Positions 47,355 to 58,210 of a DNA stretch of 64,000 nt are shown here, piece after piece. The number at the start of each line of letters is the position of its first letter. Position 1 is the stretch's first letter. The stretch spans positions 124,001 through 188,000 of the forward strand of contig NZ_BDAM01000001.1 in the NCBI RefSeq assembly GCF_001895045.1, read 5' to 3'. The position numbers and the translations under genes were made by a program. Source of the DNA: Rhodococcus coprophilus NBRC 100603. Lineage in GTDB: Bacteria > Actinomycetota > Actinomycetes > Mycobacteriales > Mycobacteriaceae. The notes under the pieces are model-generated. The model saw nothing but the letters and a program-made list of their open reading frames with translations. It was not told the DNA's origin and ran no database searches.

Positions 47355-48149
47355 TCAGTTGGGGCGGCTGACCTCGTAGGTGCCGGCGTCGTCGGTGAAG
47401 GTCAGCGTCACCGACCGGTACTGGCCGTCGACGGTGACGGTGCACGTGAAGCTGTTACCCGCGGCGACTTCCTGACCGGTCGGGCAGGACACGTCGCCGA
47501 CGTCGGCGGCGCCGTACGACTCGGTGAGCACCTTCGCCACACCCGCTTCGGCGGCGTCTGCGTCGAGGGTGGTCTTGGCACCGAGGGTCGCGATCGCGAT
47601 CACCGCGCCGATGACGAGCACCAACGCCACCACCCCGCCGATGAGCAGCGGCAGTTTCGACTTCGCCGGCGGCGGAGTGGGTTGCCCCCACGGTTGGGCG
47701 CCGGCGGACGGTGGTCCCCACGGCTGTCCGGGTTGCGGCGCGGGCTGACCCCACTGCTGAGCCTCGGGCTGCGGCCCCCAGCCGGGTTGCTGCGGCGCAC
47801 CCCACCCGGGTTGTTGTCCGGCGGGTTGTCCCCAGCCCTGCGGGCCGGATTGCGGCGCGGACGGCTGCTGCGGCGGCGGACCCCACGGCTGCTGTTGCTG
47901 CTGCGGTGCGGCCCCGCCCGGTCCCCACTGCGCGGCGCCGGGCTGCGCGCCACCGGGCTGCTGCCACGGCGGCGGCCCGGGGTTCGGCTGTGCGGGTTGC
48001 TGTCCCCAGCCGGAGGGAGGCGGCGGCGCCCAGGCCCGGTCGTCGGGAGCGGCCTCCCACGGACGGCCGGATGCGGGGTTCGCCCACGGGTCGGCGGGCC
48101 GGGACGGTTGCTGCCCGTCCGGGTCCTGCGGTTCGTTCGGCCCGGTCAT
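47355..48149 (-). CDS. Membrane-anchored protein with Pro/Gln/Trp-rich N-terminus and DUF4333 domain
   Basis: Protein of 264 aa matching the position of Rv2091c. Residues 1-150 are a low-complexity stretch of repeated W-G/Q-P units, likely cytoplasmic and disordered. One hydrophobic segment (about residues 158-180, LLIGGVVALVLVIGAVIA) is followed by an external DUF4333 domain with two Cys in the DVSCPTGQEV and SFTCTVTV blocks. ATG 48149 is the start. It lies 130 bp downstream of helY on the same strand and may be cotranscribed. Function unknown; the envelope location follows from the single anchor. Confidence 0.85.
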   Translation of the reverse strand: MTGPNEPQDPDGQQPSRPADPWANPASGRPWEAAPDDRAWAPPPPSGWGQQPAQPNPGPPPWQQPGGAQPGAAQWGPGGAAPQQQQQPWGPPPQQPSAPQSGPQGWGQPAGQQPGWGAPQQPGWGPQPEAQQWGQPAPQPGQPWGPPSAGAQPWGQPTPPPAKSKLPLLIGGVVALVLVIGAVIAIATLGAKTTLDADAAEAGVAKVLTESYGAADVGDVSCPTGQEVAAGNSFTCTVTVDGQYRSVTLTFTDDAGTYEVSRPN

Positions 48150-48278
48150 CGTCGCCTCCAGCTGCCCGTCACATCGGTTGGTTCACCGTAGCGCCACCGA
48201 TCTCCCGGCACCGGTACGGCAGCGCGTATCAAATCACACATTCCGGACCGGCCGCGTCGCGGCGGGCGCGGCCGCGGC

Positions 48279-51035
48279 TCATTCCGCCGTCGGATCGATG
48301 GCGACCACGCCCCGCCGGATCGCGCCGACCGCCCGACCGGCGGTGCGGGCCAGTTCCGGGTCGTCGGTGCAGGTCCGCACCTGGTCGAGCAGGTCGATCA
48401 GCTGACGGCACCAGCGCACGAAATCGCCGGGCGACAGCTCCCGTCCCGCGGTGTCGGCGGCGATCAGCGCGTCGGTGAGCGACCCGGAGTTCGCCCACGT
48501 GAACGCCGCGGTGACGAATCCCAGGTCGGGTTCGCGGGTCGGCGGCAACCGATGGCGCACCTCGTCGGCGCGCAACGTGTCGCACATCCGGATCGTCTCG
48601 GCGAGCGCCGTGCGGCTCGGGCCGGTCGGACCGCGCACGCTGATCACATCGTCGGTCCGCGACTCGTAGATCACCGACGACGCCACCGCCGCCAGTTCGG
48701 CCGGGGACAATCCCGCCCAGATCCGATGTCGCAGACACTCCGCGACCAGCAGGTCGGCTTCGGCGTACACGCGGGCCAGCCGGTCACCGGCGTCGGTGGT
48801 CTCCGGATCGTCACCGCCGGTGAGATAACCGCGTTCGGTCAGCAGCGCCACGATCCGCTCGAACGTGCGGGCCAGTGAATCGGTGGTCGCCTCCGCGCGG
48901 CGCCGCTGCTGCTGCGTTTCCCGCAGCAGCCGGTGGTACCGCTCCCCGAGCCGCGTCAGCGACTCGAGGTCGGGGCGGTCGTGCGCGGGGTGGCTGCGCA
49001 ACCGGCGCCGCAACCCGTCGATCTCCCGGTTGTGAGCTTTGGATTTGCCGCGTTTCGGACGGCGCGGCGCGGAGAGCCCCTTCGACCGCAGCGCCGAGGC
49101 GATGTCGCGGCGGCCCCGGCCGGTGCGATGGTCGACGTGCCGCGGTAGTCGCAGGCGCCCGAGCAGCTGCGCCGGTGCCGGGAAGTCCCCCGCCGACAAC
49201 CGTCCCGACCAGCCGTCGGGGGTGACGACCTGCGGGCGCGGGTCGACGGCGTCCTGATCGGCGGTGACGACGACGGCCAGCCCGGAGTGCTTCCCGGCGG
49301 GTACGGCGACGATGTCGCCCGGCCGCAGCACCACCAGCGACGCCACCGCCTCCTGGCGGCGGTCCTGCCGGCCGCGGCGTTCGTGTTCGCGTTCCGCCGC
49401 GGTCAGGTCCGCCCGGAGCGTCAGGTAGTCGAGGATTTCACTGTCGGCGCCCCCGAGTTCGTCGCGCAGCTTCGCCAGCGTCGCCTCGTTGCGTTCGATT
49501 CCGCGAGTCAGGCCGACCACCGATTTGTCCGCCTGGAACTGGGCGAACGACATCTCGAGCAGGGCGCGGGAGCGTTCCACCCCGACGGCATCGATGAGAT
49601 TGACCGCCATGTTGTAGGACGGCCGGAACGAACTGCGCAGCGGGAAGGTGCGGGTGGAGGCGAGCCCGGCGACCGTGGCCGGTTCGACCCCGGGTTGCCA
49701 CAGCACCACCGCGTGCCCTTCGATGTCGATGCCGCGGCGTCCGGCCCGGCCGGTGAGCTGGGTGTATTCACCGGGGGTGAGCTCGGCGTGTGTTTCCCCG
49801 TTGTATTTGACGAGTTTTTCGAGCACCACGGATCGGGCCGGCATGTTGATGCCCAGCGCGAGGGTTTCGGTGGCGAACACCGCCCGCACCAGTCCGCGCA
49901 CGAACAGTTCCTCGACGGTGTGCCGGAACGCCGGCAGCATCCCGGCGTGGTGCGCGGCGATGCCGCGTTCGAGGGCGGTGCGCCACGTGCTGTAGCCGAG
50001 GACCTCGAGGTCGGCGCGCGGTAGCTCCCGGGTGTGCTCGTCGACGATGCGGCCGATCTCGGCGGCTTCCTGCTCGGTGGTCAGATGCAACCCGGAGCGC
50101 AGGCACTGCAGCACCGCGGCGTCGCATCCGGCGCGGCTGAACACGAACGTGATCGCCGGCAGCAACCCGTCGCGGTCGAGGCGGGTGATCACATCGGGCC
50201 GGGGCAGCGGCCGGAAGTTGCGGCTCCCGAAGCCGCGTCCGCCGCGGCCCTGCCACCGGTCCGCGCCGTCGGCGGTGAGCCGGCGGCGCACCGCAGCGAG
50301 CAGTTCCGGGTTGACGACGATTCCGCGGCGGCGTTCCCGCCGGGGCAGGTCGGCGGGTTCGGCGGTGGTGTCGAACAGGTCGTAGATCCGCGGGCCGACC
50401 ATCATGTGCTGGTGCAGCGGGATGGGCCGCACCTCGTCGACGACGACGGTGGTGTCGCCGCGCACGGTGGTCATCCATTCCCCGAATTCTTCGGCGTTGG
50501 AGACCGTCGCGGACAAGCTCGCCAGTCGCACGTCCTCGGGGAGGTGCAAGATGACCTCCTCCCATACGGCGCCGCGGAACCGGTCGGCGAGGAAATGCAC
50601 CTCGTCCATCACCACGTGTGTCAACCCGATCAGCGAGGACGACGACGCGTAGATCATGTTGCGCAGCACCTCGGTGGTCATCACCACCACCGGTGCGTCG
50701 GCGTTGATCGACTGGTCGCCGGTGAGCAGCCCCACCGCTGCTTTTCCGTGCCGGGCGCACAGATCGGCGTACTTCTGGTTGCTCAGTGCCTTGATCGGGG
50801 TGGTGTAGAAGCACTTGGTGCCGGCCTGCAACGCCAGGTACACCGCGAATTCACCGACCACCGTCTTGCCGGCGCCGGTCGGGGCGCACACCAGCACGGA
50901 GTGACCGTCCTCGAGGGCGCGGCATGCATCCTGCTGGAACGGGTCGAGCGGGAAGGCGAGTGCGGCGGCGAAGTCGGTGAGCCGGGGGCCGGACATCTGC
51001 GGGACGGCCGGCTCGACGTGGGGGTGCTCGCTCAC
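48279..51035 (-). CDS. helY: Superfamily II RNA/DNA helicase HelY (Ski2/Mtr4-like)
   Basis: Helicase of 918 aa, near the size of M. tuberculosis HelY (906 aa). The motifs are Walker A in [17 protein letters not shown] box in [19 protein letters not shown], and the [12 protein letters not shown]-type motif V (here [14 protein letters not shown]). A C-terminal DSHCT-like domain follows. GTG 51035 overlaps the tatC stop by 4 nt; an ATG at MSGPRLTDF, 13 codons later, is an alternative. Ski2-like helicases unwind structured RNA; the role in actinobacteria is little studied. It is the last tightly coupled gene of the pafBC-tatAC-helY run. Confidence 0.93.
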   Translation of the reverse strand: MSEHPHVEPAVPQMSGPRLTDFAAALAFPLDPFQQDACRALEDGHSVLVCAPTGAGKTVVGEFAVYLALQAGTKCFYTTPIKALSNQKYADLCARHGKAAVGLLTGDQSINADAPVVVMTTEVLRNMIYASSSSLIGLTHVVMDEVHFLADRFRGAVWEEVILHLPEDVRLASLSATVSNAEEFGEWMTTVRGDTTVVVDEVRPIPLHQHMMVGPRIYDLFDTTAEPADLPRRERRRGIVVNPELLAAVRRRLTADGADRWQGRGGRGFGSRNFRPLPRPDVITRLDRDGLLPAITFVFSRAGCDAAVLQCLRSGLHLTTEQEAAEIGRIVDEHTRELPRADLEVLGYSTWRTALERGIAAHHAGMLPAFRHTVEELFVRGLVRAVFATETLALGINMPARSVVLEKLVKYNGETHAELTPGEYTQLTGRAGRRGIDIEGHAVVLWQPGVEPATVAGLASTRTFPLRSSFRPSYNMAVNLIDAVGVERSRALLEMSFAQFQADKSVVGLTRGIERNEATLAKLRDELGGADSEILDYLTLRADLTAAEREHERRGRQDRRQEAVASLVVLRPGDIVAVPAGKHSGLAVVVTADQDAVDPRPQVVTPDGWSGRLSAGDFPAPAQLLGRLRLPRHVDHRTGRGRRDIASALRSKGLSAPRRPKRGKSKAHNREIDGLRRRLRSHPAHDRPDLESLTRLGERYHRLLRETQQQRRRAEATTDSLARTFERIVALLTERGYLTGGDDPETTDAGDRLARVYAEADLLVAECLRHRIWAGLSPAELAAVASSVIYESRTDDVISVRGPTGPSRTALAETIRMCDTLRADEVRHRLPPTREPDLGFVTAAFTWANSGSLTDALIAADTAGRELSPGDFVRWCRQLIDLLDQVRTCTDDPELARTAGRAVGAIRRGVVAIDPTAE

Positions 51036-51961
51036 AGGGTGTCGGAGTAGTCGGGGCGCGTCGGGGCGGACGGTTCGACGGGTGCCGGTGCGGGGATCGA
51101 GGAGCCTTCGTCGTCGTCGAGGTCGCCCCAGCCGTCCACGCGACGGCGGCGCGCGCGACGCCGGTCGGTGATCCGGGAGATCTGGATGGCCACTTCGAGC
51201 AGCAGCGTCAGCGCCATCGCGAGGGCGATCATGGAGAACGGGTCCTGACCGGGGGTGGCGATCGCGGCGAAGACGAACATTGCCATGATCAGGCCGCGGC
51301 GCCACGCCTTGAGCTTCTCGTAGGGCAGCACCCCGACCGCGTTGAGGGCGACGATCACCAGCGGGATCTCGAAGGACACCCCGAAGATCACCAGCAGGTT
51401 GATGATGAAACCGAAGTACTCGGAGCCGGACAGCGCGGTGACCTGCACGTCGTTACCGACGGTGAGCAGGAACGACAATGCATGCGAGACCACGAGGTAA
51501 GCCAGCACCGCGCCGGAGACGAACAGCACCGCCCCGGAGACGACGAACCCGATCGCGTAGCGCCGTTCCTTGCTGTACAGGCCGGGGGTGACGAACGCCC
51601 ACAGCTGGTAGAGCCACACCGGGCACGCCATCACGATTCCGGCGGTCATCGCGACCTTCAGGCGCAGCATGAACTGTTCGAACGGGCCGGTCGCCAGCAA
51701 CCGGCAGGCCCCGTCGGTACTCAGGTCGGCGCGCGACGACGGCGGCAGCGCACAGTACGGGCCGCGCAGGATCTCGCCGAGGCTGTCGAGCCCGAACACG
51801 CCGCGGCTGTACCAGATGAACCCGAGGATGCTGGTGAGGAGCACCGCCGCGACTGCGATGAGCAGGCGCGTGCGCAGTTCGTACAGGTGCTCGACCAGCG
51901 ACATGGTGCCGTCGGGGTTGGTCTTGCGCCGACTGCGGCGGGGATCGAACGGGATGCGCAC
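51032..51961 (-). CDS. tatC: Sec-independent protein translocase TatC
   Basis: Core receptor of the twin-arginine translocation system, 309 aa, which recognises RR signal peptides in the membrane. The conserved segment [16 protein letters not shown] near residue 20 and about six transmembrane helices are visible. GTG 51961 gives the length of the M. tuberculosis protein (308 aa) and the same basic N-terminus; an ATG at 52021 adds 20 residues without support. The C-terminal 45 residues are a basic then acidic cytoplasmic tail. It overlaps helY by 4 nt and follows tatA after 108 bp. No tatB is next to it. Confidence 0.95.
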   Translation of the reverse strand: MRIPFDPRRSRRKTNPDGTMSLVEHLYELRTRLLIAVAAVLLTSILGFIWYSRGVFGLDSLGEILRGPYCALPPSSRADLSTDGACRLLATGPFEQFMLRLKVAMTAGIVMACPVWLYQLWAFVTPGLYSKERRYAIGFVVSGAVLFVSGAVLAYLVVSHALSFLLTVGNDVQVTALSGSEYFGFIINLLVIFGVSFEIPLVIVALNAVGVLPYEKLKAWRRGLIMAMFVFAAIATPGQDPFSMIALAMALTLLLEVAIQISRITDRRRARRRRVDGWGDLDDDEGSSIPAPAPVEPSAPTRPDYSDTL

Positions 51962-52069
51962 GGTGCGGTTCTCAGCTCCTGACAATGGCCACCGGGGTTC
52001 GGGGTCCGCACCCCTCGGCATCAGCGGAACCGGGACACCCGTGTGGGTGTCCCGGAGGGTAGAGCGCGG

Positions 52070-52339
52070 TCAGTAAGACCGCGGTTCGCTGTGAGGGGCG
52101 TTCTGCTGCTGCGGCGAGACGACGGTCTGCTCCACCGGCGGCGCCTGCGTCACGGGCGGCAGCGGCTGCTGGGCAGCGGCCGGGCGTGCGTCGTCGTTCT
52201 GCATCTCCTTGACTTCGCTCTTGAAGATGCGCAGCGAACGACCGAGGCCGCGTGCGGCGTCGGGGAGCTTCTTCGACCCGAACAGGATCACGACGACCAA
52301 CGCGACGATGGCCCAGTGCCACGGGCTCATTGCACCCAT
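52070..52339 (-). CDS. tatA: Sec-independent protein translocase TatA
   Basis: Small membrane protein of 89 aa that assembles the Tat channel. An N-terminal transmembrane helix ([15 protein letters not shown]) is followed by the [20 protein letters not shown] amphipathic helix, the TatA/B hallmark. The C-terminal half is Gln/Pro-rich and disordered. ATG 52339 is the start. It lies between pafC and tatC on the same strand; a 122-bp gap separates it from pafC and may hold a promoter. Confidence 0.95.
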   Translation of the reverse strand: MGAMSPWHWAIVALVVVILFGSKKLPDAARGLGRSLRIFKSEVKEMQNDDARPAAAQQPLPPVTQAPPVEQTVVSPQQQNAPHSEPRSY

Positions 52340-52461
52340 TTACAACCTCCACAAATCGGCTGGTGTCGATGCTACCGGACCGGGCACCCGCCGACTCGCG
52401 TGAGCAGCGAATCCGCAGGGAGTTTGCACCGGGTTCACACAATCGTTTCCTGCGGGTCGAT

Positions 52462-53439
52462 TCAGGCGGGCGGTTCCGCGGCGTCGAGGGCCGCATAGGC
52501 GGCGAGCGCTTCCCCGGCGCGGGACCGAACCGCGGAGACCAGGTCGGCGGGGGCGAGCACCGTGACGCCGCTCCCCAAGCCCACCAGCAGCCGCACCATC
52601 CAGTCCCGCGACGCGTACCGCAGCACCGCCTCGCAACTGCCGTCCGGGAACACCTCCACGTCGGTGAGCGGGTAGTAGTCGAGCAGCCACGTGTAGCCGG
52701 GGTCGAGCCGCAGCCGGGCGGCGGGCAGCGCCGGGTCGCCCTCGAACAACTCGAGGTGCTCGTCGCCGGTGAGGGCGCGCTGCGGCGGTTGCGCTGCCTC
52801 GTCCAGCACGGTCGCGTCGTCGATCCGGTCGAACCGGAACAACCGCACCCCCTCGGCGGTGCGGCACCATGCCTGCAGATAGGTGTGTTCGTCGATGAGC
52901 ACGATGCGGATCGGGTCGACGACCCGTTCGGAGACGGTGTCGCGCGAGGCCGAATAGTAGGTCAGGTCCAGTGCCCGGCCACGGCGTACCGCGTCCCGCA
53001 CCCGCCCCGCGACGGGATTCTCGGTCACCGCGGGGCCGGCGTCGGGGGTGTCCGCGGTCGCGGCGGTCCCGGCGGCGGCCTCGATCTTCGCGATCGCCGA
53101 CTGCGCCGCGGCAGGCTCGACCACCCCGGGCATCTCCAGCAGCGACCGCAACGCGACGAGCAGCGCGGTGGCCTCGGTGGAGGTCAGCCGCAGCGGACGG
53201 TCGATGCCGGCGGTGAACGTCACCACGATGCTGTCCTCGGAGAACGACAGGTCGATCAGGTCGCCGGGTCCGTAGCCGGGCAGCCCGCACACCCACAGCT
53301 GGTTCAGATCGTCCATGATCTGTTTCGGGGTGACCCCCAGGTCGCGGGCCGCCTCCACCGCGCTGATCCCCGGGTGCGCCTGGAAGTAGGGCACCAGGTT
53401 CAGCAACCGCGCCAGCCGACCCGACAGTCGTGCGCTCAT
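52462..53439 (-). CDS. pafC: WYL-domain transcription regulator PafC
   Basis: Regulator of 325 aa, one half of PafBC. An N-terminal winged helix (RLLNLVPYFQ..GISAVEAARDLGVTPKQIMDDL) is followed by a WYL domain at about residues 150-240, seen as DLTYYSA and the YLQAWC strand, and a WCX-type C-terminal extension. In mycobacteria PafBC activates the main LexA-independent DNA-damage response. ATG 53439 overlaps the pafB stop by 4 nt. Association with DNA gyrase or proteasome genes is historical; the operon link to pafA is conserved. Confidence 0.95.
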   Translation of the reverse strand: MSARLSGRLARLLNLVPYFQAHPGISAVEAARDLGVTPKQIMDDLNQLWVCGLPGYGPGDLIDLSFSEDSIVVTFTAGIDRPLRLTSTEATALLVALRSLLEMPGVVEPAAAQSAIAKIEAAAGTAATADTPDAGPAVTENPVAGRVRDAVRRGRALDLTYYSASRDTVSERVVDPIRIVLIDEHTYLQAWCRTAEGVRLFRFDRIDDATVLDEAAQPPQRALTGDEHLELFEGDPALPAARLRLDPGYTWLLDYYPLTDVEVFPDGSCEAVLRYASRDWMVRLLVGLGSGVTVLAPADLVSAVRSRAGEALAAYAALDAAEPPA

Positions 53440-54437
53440 CGTTCGTCCCCCTCCGCGGCGACCCGGTCGCCGACCACCCGGCCGAGGATGCGTTGCACCT
53501 CGGCCCGCAATTCCGCCGGTTCCAGCACCAGCGCGTCGGCGCCCTGCCCGGCGATGATCCGTTCGATCCACTCCCACGACCGCACCGGCACCTCGAGCAC
53601 ACTGCCATCGCGTCCCCCGATCTGCCGCGACTCGACTTCCTCGCCGAGCCGGCGCAACTCGTAGGCCTTACCCGCCGCCACCCATACCCGCGCCGACCCG
53701 GAAACCTCACGTTGGCTGGTGGCGGCGAGCACCCGAGCCCGCAGATCCACCCCCTCCGGGATCTGCACCGCCCCGGCCGGGCCGATCGCGGTGACATCGT
53801 CGCCGATGCGGGAGAGCCGGAACGTGCGCGGCGCGACCCGGTCGCGGTCGTGACCGACCAGATACCAGCGGCCGTGCACGGTCACCACCCCCCACGGATC
53901 CACGGTGCGGGTGGTCCACGGTTCGGTGGGGGAACTGCGATGCGAGAACCGCACGGCGCGTCGCGCGTCGATCGCGGCAAGCAGTTCCTGCAGGGCCGGT
54001 TCCGAGCCGCGGGCGCGCGCCGGAATCGGGGCGACCGTCCCGGGGTCCACGTCGACCTGCACGCCTGCCGCCCGCAGCTTCAGCAACGCGCCCTGCGCGG
54101 CGGAGGTCAGTTCGGGCGATTCCCACAGCGCGGACGCCACCGCGACCGCCGCGGTTTCCTCACGGGTCAGGTCGATGTCGGGCAGTTCGTAGGCGTCCCG
54201 GTTGATGCGGTAGCCCTCGACGGTGGAGAACCGGGACGGCATCCCGGTTTCCAGCGGCACCCCGAGGTCACGTAGTTCGTTCTTGTCGCGCTCGAACATC
54301 CGGCTGAACGCCTCGTCGCTCGCGCACTCCGAGTATCCGGCCACCGACGTGCGGATCTTCTCGGCCGGGAGGAACTGCCGGGTGGACAGCAACGCGATGA
54401 CCAGATTGACCAGCCGTTCGACTTTCGAGATCGCCAC
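53436..54437 (-). CDS. pafB: WYL-domain transcription regulator PafB
   Basis: Regulator of 333 aa, partner of PafC. Features are a helix-turn-helix at about residues 1-70 (AISKVERLVNLVIALL, then KIRTSVAGY, ERDKNELRDLG), the WYL domain at about 145-225 (WTTRTVDPWGV, GRWYLVGHDRDR) and a C-terminal WCX domain. GTG 54437 is the start. It lies 69 bp downstream of pafA and overlaps pafC, so the three are one operon. Like PafC, it is expected to act at DNA-damage promoters. Confidence 0.95.
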   Translation of the reverse strand: MAISKVERLVNLVIALLSTRQFLPAEKIRTSVAGYSECASDEAFSRMFERDKNELRDLGVPLETGMPSRFSTVEGYRINRDAYELPDIDLTREETAAVAVASALWESPELTSAAQGALLKLRAAGVQVDVDPGTVAPIPARARGSEPALQELLAAIDARRAVRFSHRSSPTEPWTTRTVDPWGVVTVHGRWYLVGHDRDRVAPRTFRLSRIGDDVTAIGPAGAVQIPEGVDLRARVLAATSQREVSGSARVWVAAGKAYELRRLGEEVESRQIGGRDGSVLEVPVRSWEWIERIIAGQGADALVLEPAELRAEVQRILGRVVGDRVAAEGDER

Positions 54438-54506
54438 GGCCCAACCCTAATGCCCCGCACCCCGCATACCGTCCCGGAACGGGCCGGGATGCGGCGGACG
54501 GGCGGC

Positions 54507-55865
54507 TCACATCGACGCGATGAGCCGCTCCACTCGTTCGTCCACGGACCGGAACGGGTCCTTGCACAGCACGGTGCGCTGCGCCTGGTCGTTGAGCTTG
54601 AGATGCACCCAGTCGACGGTGAAGTCGCGGCCCGCGGCCTGCGCGGCGGCGATGAAATCGCCGCGCAGTTTCGCGCGGGTGGTCTGCGGCGGGGTGTCGA
54701 CCGCTGCCTCCACCGCCTCGTCGTCGGTGGCGCGGGCCGCCAGCCCCTTGCGTTGCAGCAGGTCGAACACGCCGCGGCCGCGTTTGATGTCGTGGTAGGC
54801 CAGGTCCAGTTGCGCGATCTTCGGATCGGACAGTTCGATGTCGTAGCGGTCCTGGTAGCGCTGGAACAGTTTGCGTTTGATCACCCAGTCGACCTCGGTG
54901 TCGACCTTCGCGAAATCCTGCGATTCGACGGCGTCGAGCACCCGCCCCCACAGATCGACGACCTGCGAGACGTACGGGTCCGGAGCGCGGGTGTCGAGGT
55001 ACTCCACCGCCCGCGCATGGTATTCACGCTGGATGTCGAGGGCGCTGGCCTGCCGGCCGCCGGCGAGTCGCACCGGTCGCCGGCCGGTCAGGTCGTGGCT
55101 TACCTCGCGGATCGCGCGAATCGGGTTGTCCAGCGCGAAATCGCGGAACGGTACCCCCGCCTCGATCATTTCGAGGACCAACGCCGCCGACCCCACCTTG
55201 AGCATCGTGGTGGTCTCGGACATGTTGGAGTCGCCGACGATCACGTGCAGCCGCCGGTACTTCTCGGCGTCGGCGTGCGGTTCGTCGCGGGTGTTGATGA
55301 TGGGACGGGACCGGGTCGTCGCCGACGAGACGCCCTCCCAGATGTGCTCGGCGCGCTGCGACAGGCAGAACGTGGCGGCCTTCGGGGTCTGCAGCACCTT
55401 GCCGGCGCCGCAGATCAACTGCCGGGTCACCAGGAACGGCAGCAGCACATCGGAGATCCGGGAGAACTCGCCGACCCGCGCCACCAGGAAGTTCTCGTGA
55501 CAGCCGTACGAGTTGCCCGCCGAATCGGTGTTGTTCTTGAACAGGTAGATGTCGCCGCCGATGCCCTCTTCGGCGAGTCGCTGCTCCGCGTCGACGAGCA
55601 GTTCTTCGAGCACCCGTTCGCCGGCGTGGTCGTGTTCGACGAGTTGCAGCAGGTTGTCGCACTCGGCGGTCGCGTACTCCGGATGCGACCCGACATCGAG
55701 GTACAACCGTGCGCCGTTGCGGAGGAACACGTTGGAACTGCGCCCCCAGGACACGACCCGGCGGAACAGGTAGCGGGCCACCTCGTCCGGACTGAGCCTG
55801 CGGTGCCCGTGAAAGGTACACGTGACGCCGAATTCCGTCTCGATACCCATGATTCGTCGCTGCAC
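54507..55865 (-). CDS. pafA: Pup-protein ligase PafA
   Basis: Ligase of 452 aa, the same length as the M. tuberculosis enzyme and colinear with it. It uses ATP to join the C-terminal Glu of Pup to substrate lysines. The glutamine-synthetase-like catalytic core contains [21 protein letters not shown] and [18 protein letters not shown], with the metal-binding Glu residues in the first and the nucleotide-binding region in the second. GTG 55865 gives the start VQRRIMG that aligns with MQRRIMG. It is the first gene of the pafABC operon, with 63 bp to the divergent PAP2 gene. Confidence 0.97.
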   Translation of the reverse strand: MQRRIMGIETEFGVTCTFHGHRRLSPDEVARYLFRRVVSWGRSSNVFLRNGARLYLDVGSHPEYATAECDNLLQLVEHDHAGERVLEELLVDAEQRLAEEGIGGDIYLFKNNTDSAGNSYGCHENFLVARVGEFSRISDVLLPFLVTRQLICGAGKVLQTPKAATFCLSQRAEHIWEGVSSATTRSRPIINTRDEPHADAEKYRRLHVIVGDSNMSETTTMLKVGSAALVLEMIEAGVPFRDFALDNPIRAIREVSHDLTGRRPVRLAGGRQASALDIQREYHARAVEYLDTRAPDPYVSQVVDLWGRVLDAVESQDFAKVDTEVDWVIKRKLFQRYQDRYDIELSDPKIAQLDLAYHDIKRGRGVFDLLQRKGLAARATDDEAVEAAVDTPPQTTRAKLRGDFIAAAQAAGRDFTVDWVHLKLNDQAQRTVLCKDPFRSVDERVERLIASM

Positions 55866-55928
55866 AACTTCGACAGTACCGCCACGGTCCGACCACCATG
55901 GGGTGCAACGACATCTACGGTGCAAGGT

Positions 55929-57413
55929 GTGACTCTTCGCGAGCGACGACGATCCGCCGACCGGGCCCTGTTCCACCGCAGCGGAGCACTGCGGCCCTCC
56001 CCCGCGGACCCGTTCTTCCGCGAGCTGGGCCGCGCCGCGAACCACAGCGTGCTGTGGCTCGGATGCGCCGCGGTGTGCGCCGCCGCCGGGGGCCGCGCCC
56101 GCCGCGGCGCCGTCCGCGGGCTGCTGTCGGTCGCCGGGGCCAGCACCCTTGCCAACGGGGTGCTCAAACCGCTCCTGCCGCGGCGGCGGCCCCCGGCGCG
56201 CACCGCCCCGCACTTCGCCCGCCGGATCGTCCCGACACCCCGGTCCTCGTCGTTTCCGTCCGGGCACGCGGCGTCCGCTGCGGCGTTCGCGACGGGCGTC
56301 GCCCTCGAATCCCCGGTTGCCGGTGCGGCGCTGGCCCCGCTCGCCGCGGCGGTGGCTTATTCCCGCGTGCACACCGGGGTGCACTGGCCCAGCGACGTGG
56401 TGGTCGGGGCGGCCGTCGGCGTGGCGGTGGCATTGTCGACGCGGCGCTGGTGGGCGGTGCGGGCCGACGAACCCGCCGCCGTGCGCACCGAGGTCGCCGC
56501 GCCCGCCCTCCGCGACGGGGACGGACTGCTGCTGGTGATCAACCCGGGTGCCGGCAGCAGCGACCAGACCGCCGATCTACTGCGCCGGGGACTTCCCAGC
56601 GCCCGGCACCTGACGCTCGACATCGACATCGACCCGGCCACCCAACTCGACGACCTCGTCGCCGCGCACCGGCCCGCCGCGCTGGGCGTGTGCGGCGGTG
56701 ACGGCACCGTCGCCGTCGTCGCTGCGGCCGCGCGGGCACACCGGCTGCCGCTGGCGGTGTTCCCCGGCGGCACCCTCAATCACTTCGCGCGGGATCTCGG
56801 CGTCGCCGACATCGACGCCACGATGCGCGCCGTGACCGGCGGGTATACCACCGTCGTCGGCCTGGGGGAGGTCACCGTGACCGGGGCCGGTGGCACGGGG
56901 ACCCGCCTGTTCGTCAACACCGCCGGCATCGGGGGGTATCCCGATGCGGTGCGGCTGCGGGAACGCTGGGAACCGCGTATCGGCAAGTGGCCGGCGGCGG
57001 CACTGGCGATGATCGACGTGCTGCGCACCGCCGAACCGATGAAAGGCGCGCTCGACGGCATCCCGACCAGCTGGTGGCTGCTGTTCGCCGGCAACGGCCG
57101 GTACACCCCCCGCGACCAGGTGCCGATGTCGCGGGCGGCGCTGGACACCGGCACCCTCGACGTGCGGTACCTGTCCGCGGACCGCCGCTGGTCCCGGGTG
57201 CGGCTGCTCTACGCCGCCGCCACCGGAACCCTGGGCGCCTCGCCGGTGTACCGCCAGCACGACAATGCCGCGCTGTCGGTCCGCGTCGACGGGCCCGCGG
57301 TGGCGCTGGCCGTCGACGGAGAAGCACCCGTCGACGGGACCGTCTTCGACTTCCGGGCGTTACCGTCCGCGCTGCTGGTGTACCGGTCCCGGGTCGATCA
57401 GTCGCTGCTCTGA
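55929..57413 (+). CDS. PAP2 phosphatase fused to a diacylglycerol kinase catalytic domain
   Basis: Bifunctional-looking protein of 494 aa. Residues about 1-175 form a PAP2 membrane phosphatase with the three motifs [19 protein letters not shown] and [12 protein letters not shown]. Residues about 195-490 form a lipid kinase (DAGK/YegS type) with VINPGAGSS and [15 protein letters not shown] as the nucleotide-binding parts and [12 protein letters not shown] as a family mark. Kinase and phosphatase on similar lipids in one chain suggests a role in phosphatidate, diacylglycerol or polyprenol phosphate turnover. GTG 55929 is the start; the long frame that extends it upstream overlaps pafA and is not coding. 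The end overlaps prcA by 16 nt (convergent). Confidence 0.88.
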   Translation: MTLRERRRSADRALFHRSGALRPSPADPFFRELGRAANHSVLWLGCAAVCAAAGGRARRGAVRGLLSVAGASTLANGVLKPLLPRRRPPARTAPHFARRIVPTPRSSSFPSGHAASAAAFATGVALESPVAGAALAPLAAAVAYSRVHTGVHWPSDVVVGAAVGVAVALSTRRWWAVRADEPAAVRTEVAAPALRDGDGLLLVINPGAGSSDQTADLLRRGLPSARHLTLDIDIDPATQLDDLVAAHRPAALGVCGGDGTVAVVAAAARAHRLPLAVFPGGTLNHFARDLGVADIDATMRAVTGGYTTVVGLGEVTVTGAGGTGTRLFVNTAGIGGYPDAVRLRERWEPRIGKWPAAALAMIDVLRTAEPMKGALDGIPTSWWLLFAGNGRYTPRDQVPMSRAALDTGTLDVRYLSADRRWSRVRLLYAAATGTLGASPVYRQHDNAALSVRVDGPAVALAVDGEAPVDGTVFDFRALPSALLVYRSRVDQSLL

Positions 57414-58210
57414 CCGGGGGCGGCCTCCGAGCCGGAAGCCGGCCCGTCGGGGTCGGTCCCGCCGGTGCCCGTCGCGGGTGCGTCCGGCTCCGCGCCGTCG
57501 ACGGTGCCGGCCGGGAGCAGCGCCTCGAGCGCGGCCCCCGAGATCCGGCGGAACGCGCGGCGCGGCCGCGCCTGCTCGAGCACCGCCACCTCCAGCTCGC
57601 CGCGACCCAGATTCCGCGGCGTCGCATCGTTGCCGAGGGGCTGCTGCAGCGCCCGCACCGCCACCCCGACCGCATCCTCGAGCGACAGGCCGGGACGGTA
57701 CGACGACCGCAGTGCGGTGAGGATCGGTTCGGTGTTGCCGCCCATCACCACGAACTGCGGTTCGTCGACGATCGAACCGTCGTAGGTGATCCGGTACAGC
57801 TGCGCCGCCTCGTCGCTGCCCGCCCGGCCCACCTCGGCGACGCAGATCTCCACCTCGAAGGGCTTGGGCTGATCGGTGAAGATCGACCCGAGGGTCTGGG
57901 CGTAGGCGTTCGCCAGCGCCCGCCCGGTCACATCGCGCCGGTCGTAGGAATACCCGCGCATGTCGGCGTGCATGATGCCGGAGCGCCGCAGACTCTCGAA
58001 CTCGTTGTATTTGCCGACCGCGGCGAACCCCAGCCGGTCGTACAGTTCACTGATCTTGTGCAGCGCCTTCGACGGGTTCTCCGCGACGAACAGCACCCCG
58101 TCGGCGTAGCTCAGCGCGATCACGCTGCGCCCGCGGGCGATGCCCTTGCGCGCCAGTTCCGAGCGATCGCGCATGATCTGCTCGGCGGACGCATAGTACG
58201 GAAGCGTCAC
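57398..58210 (-). CDS. prcA: Proteasome alpha subunit PrcA
   Basis: Alpha-ring subunit of the 20S proteasome, 270 aa. It opens with [25 protein letters not shown], which contains the gate and H0 helix, and has [27 protein letters not shown]. The C-terminal 40 residues are an acidic, disordered tail that makes it longer than the M. tuberculosis protein (248 aa). GTG 58210 is the start, overlapping the prcB stop by 4 nt. It has no catalytic Thr, as expected. Its 3' end overlaps the PAP2-kinase gene by 16 nt. Confidence 0.97.
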   Translation of the reverse strand: MTLPYYASAEQIMRDRSELARKGIARGRSVIALSYADGVLFVAENPSKALHKISELYDRLGFAAVGKYNEFESLRRSGIMHADMRGYSYDRRDVTGRALANAYAQTLGSIFTDQPKPFEVEICVAEVGRAGSDEAAQLYRITYDGSIVDEPQFVVMGGNTEPILTALRSSYRPGLSLEDAVGVAVRALQQPLGNDATPRNLGRGELEVAVLEQARPRRAFRRISGAALEALLPAGTVDGAEPDAPATGTGGTDPDGPASGSEAAPGQSSD

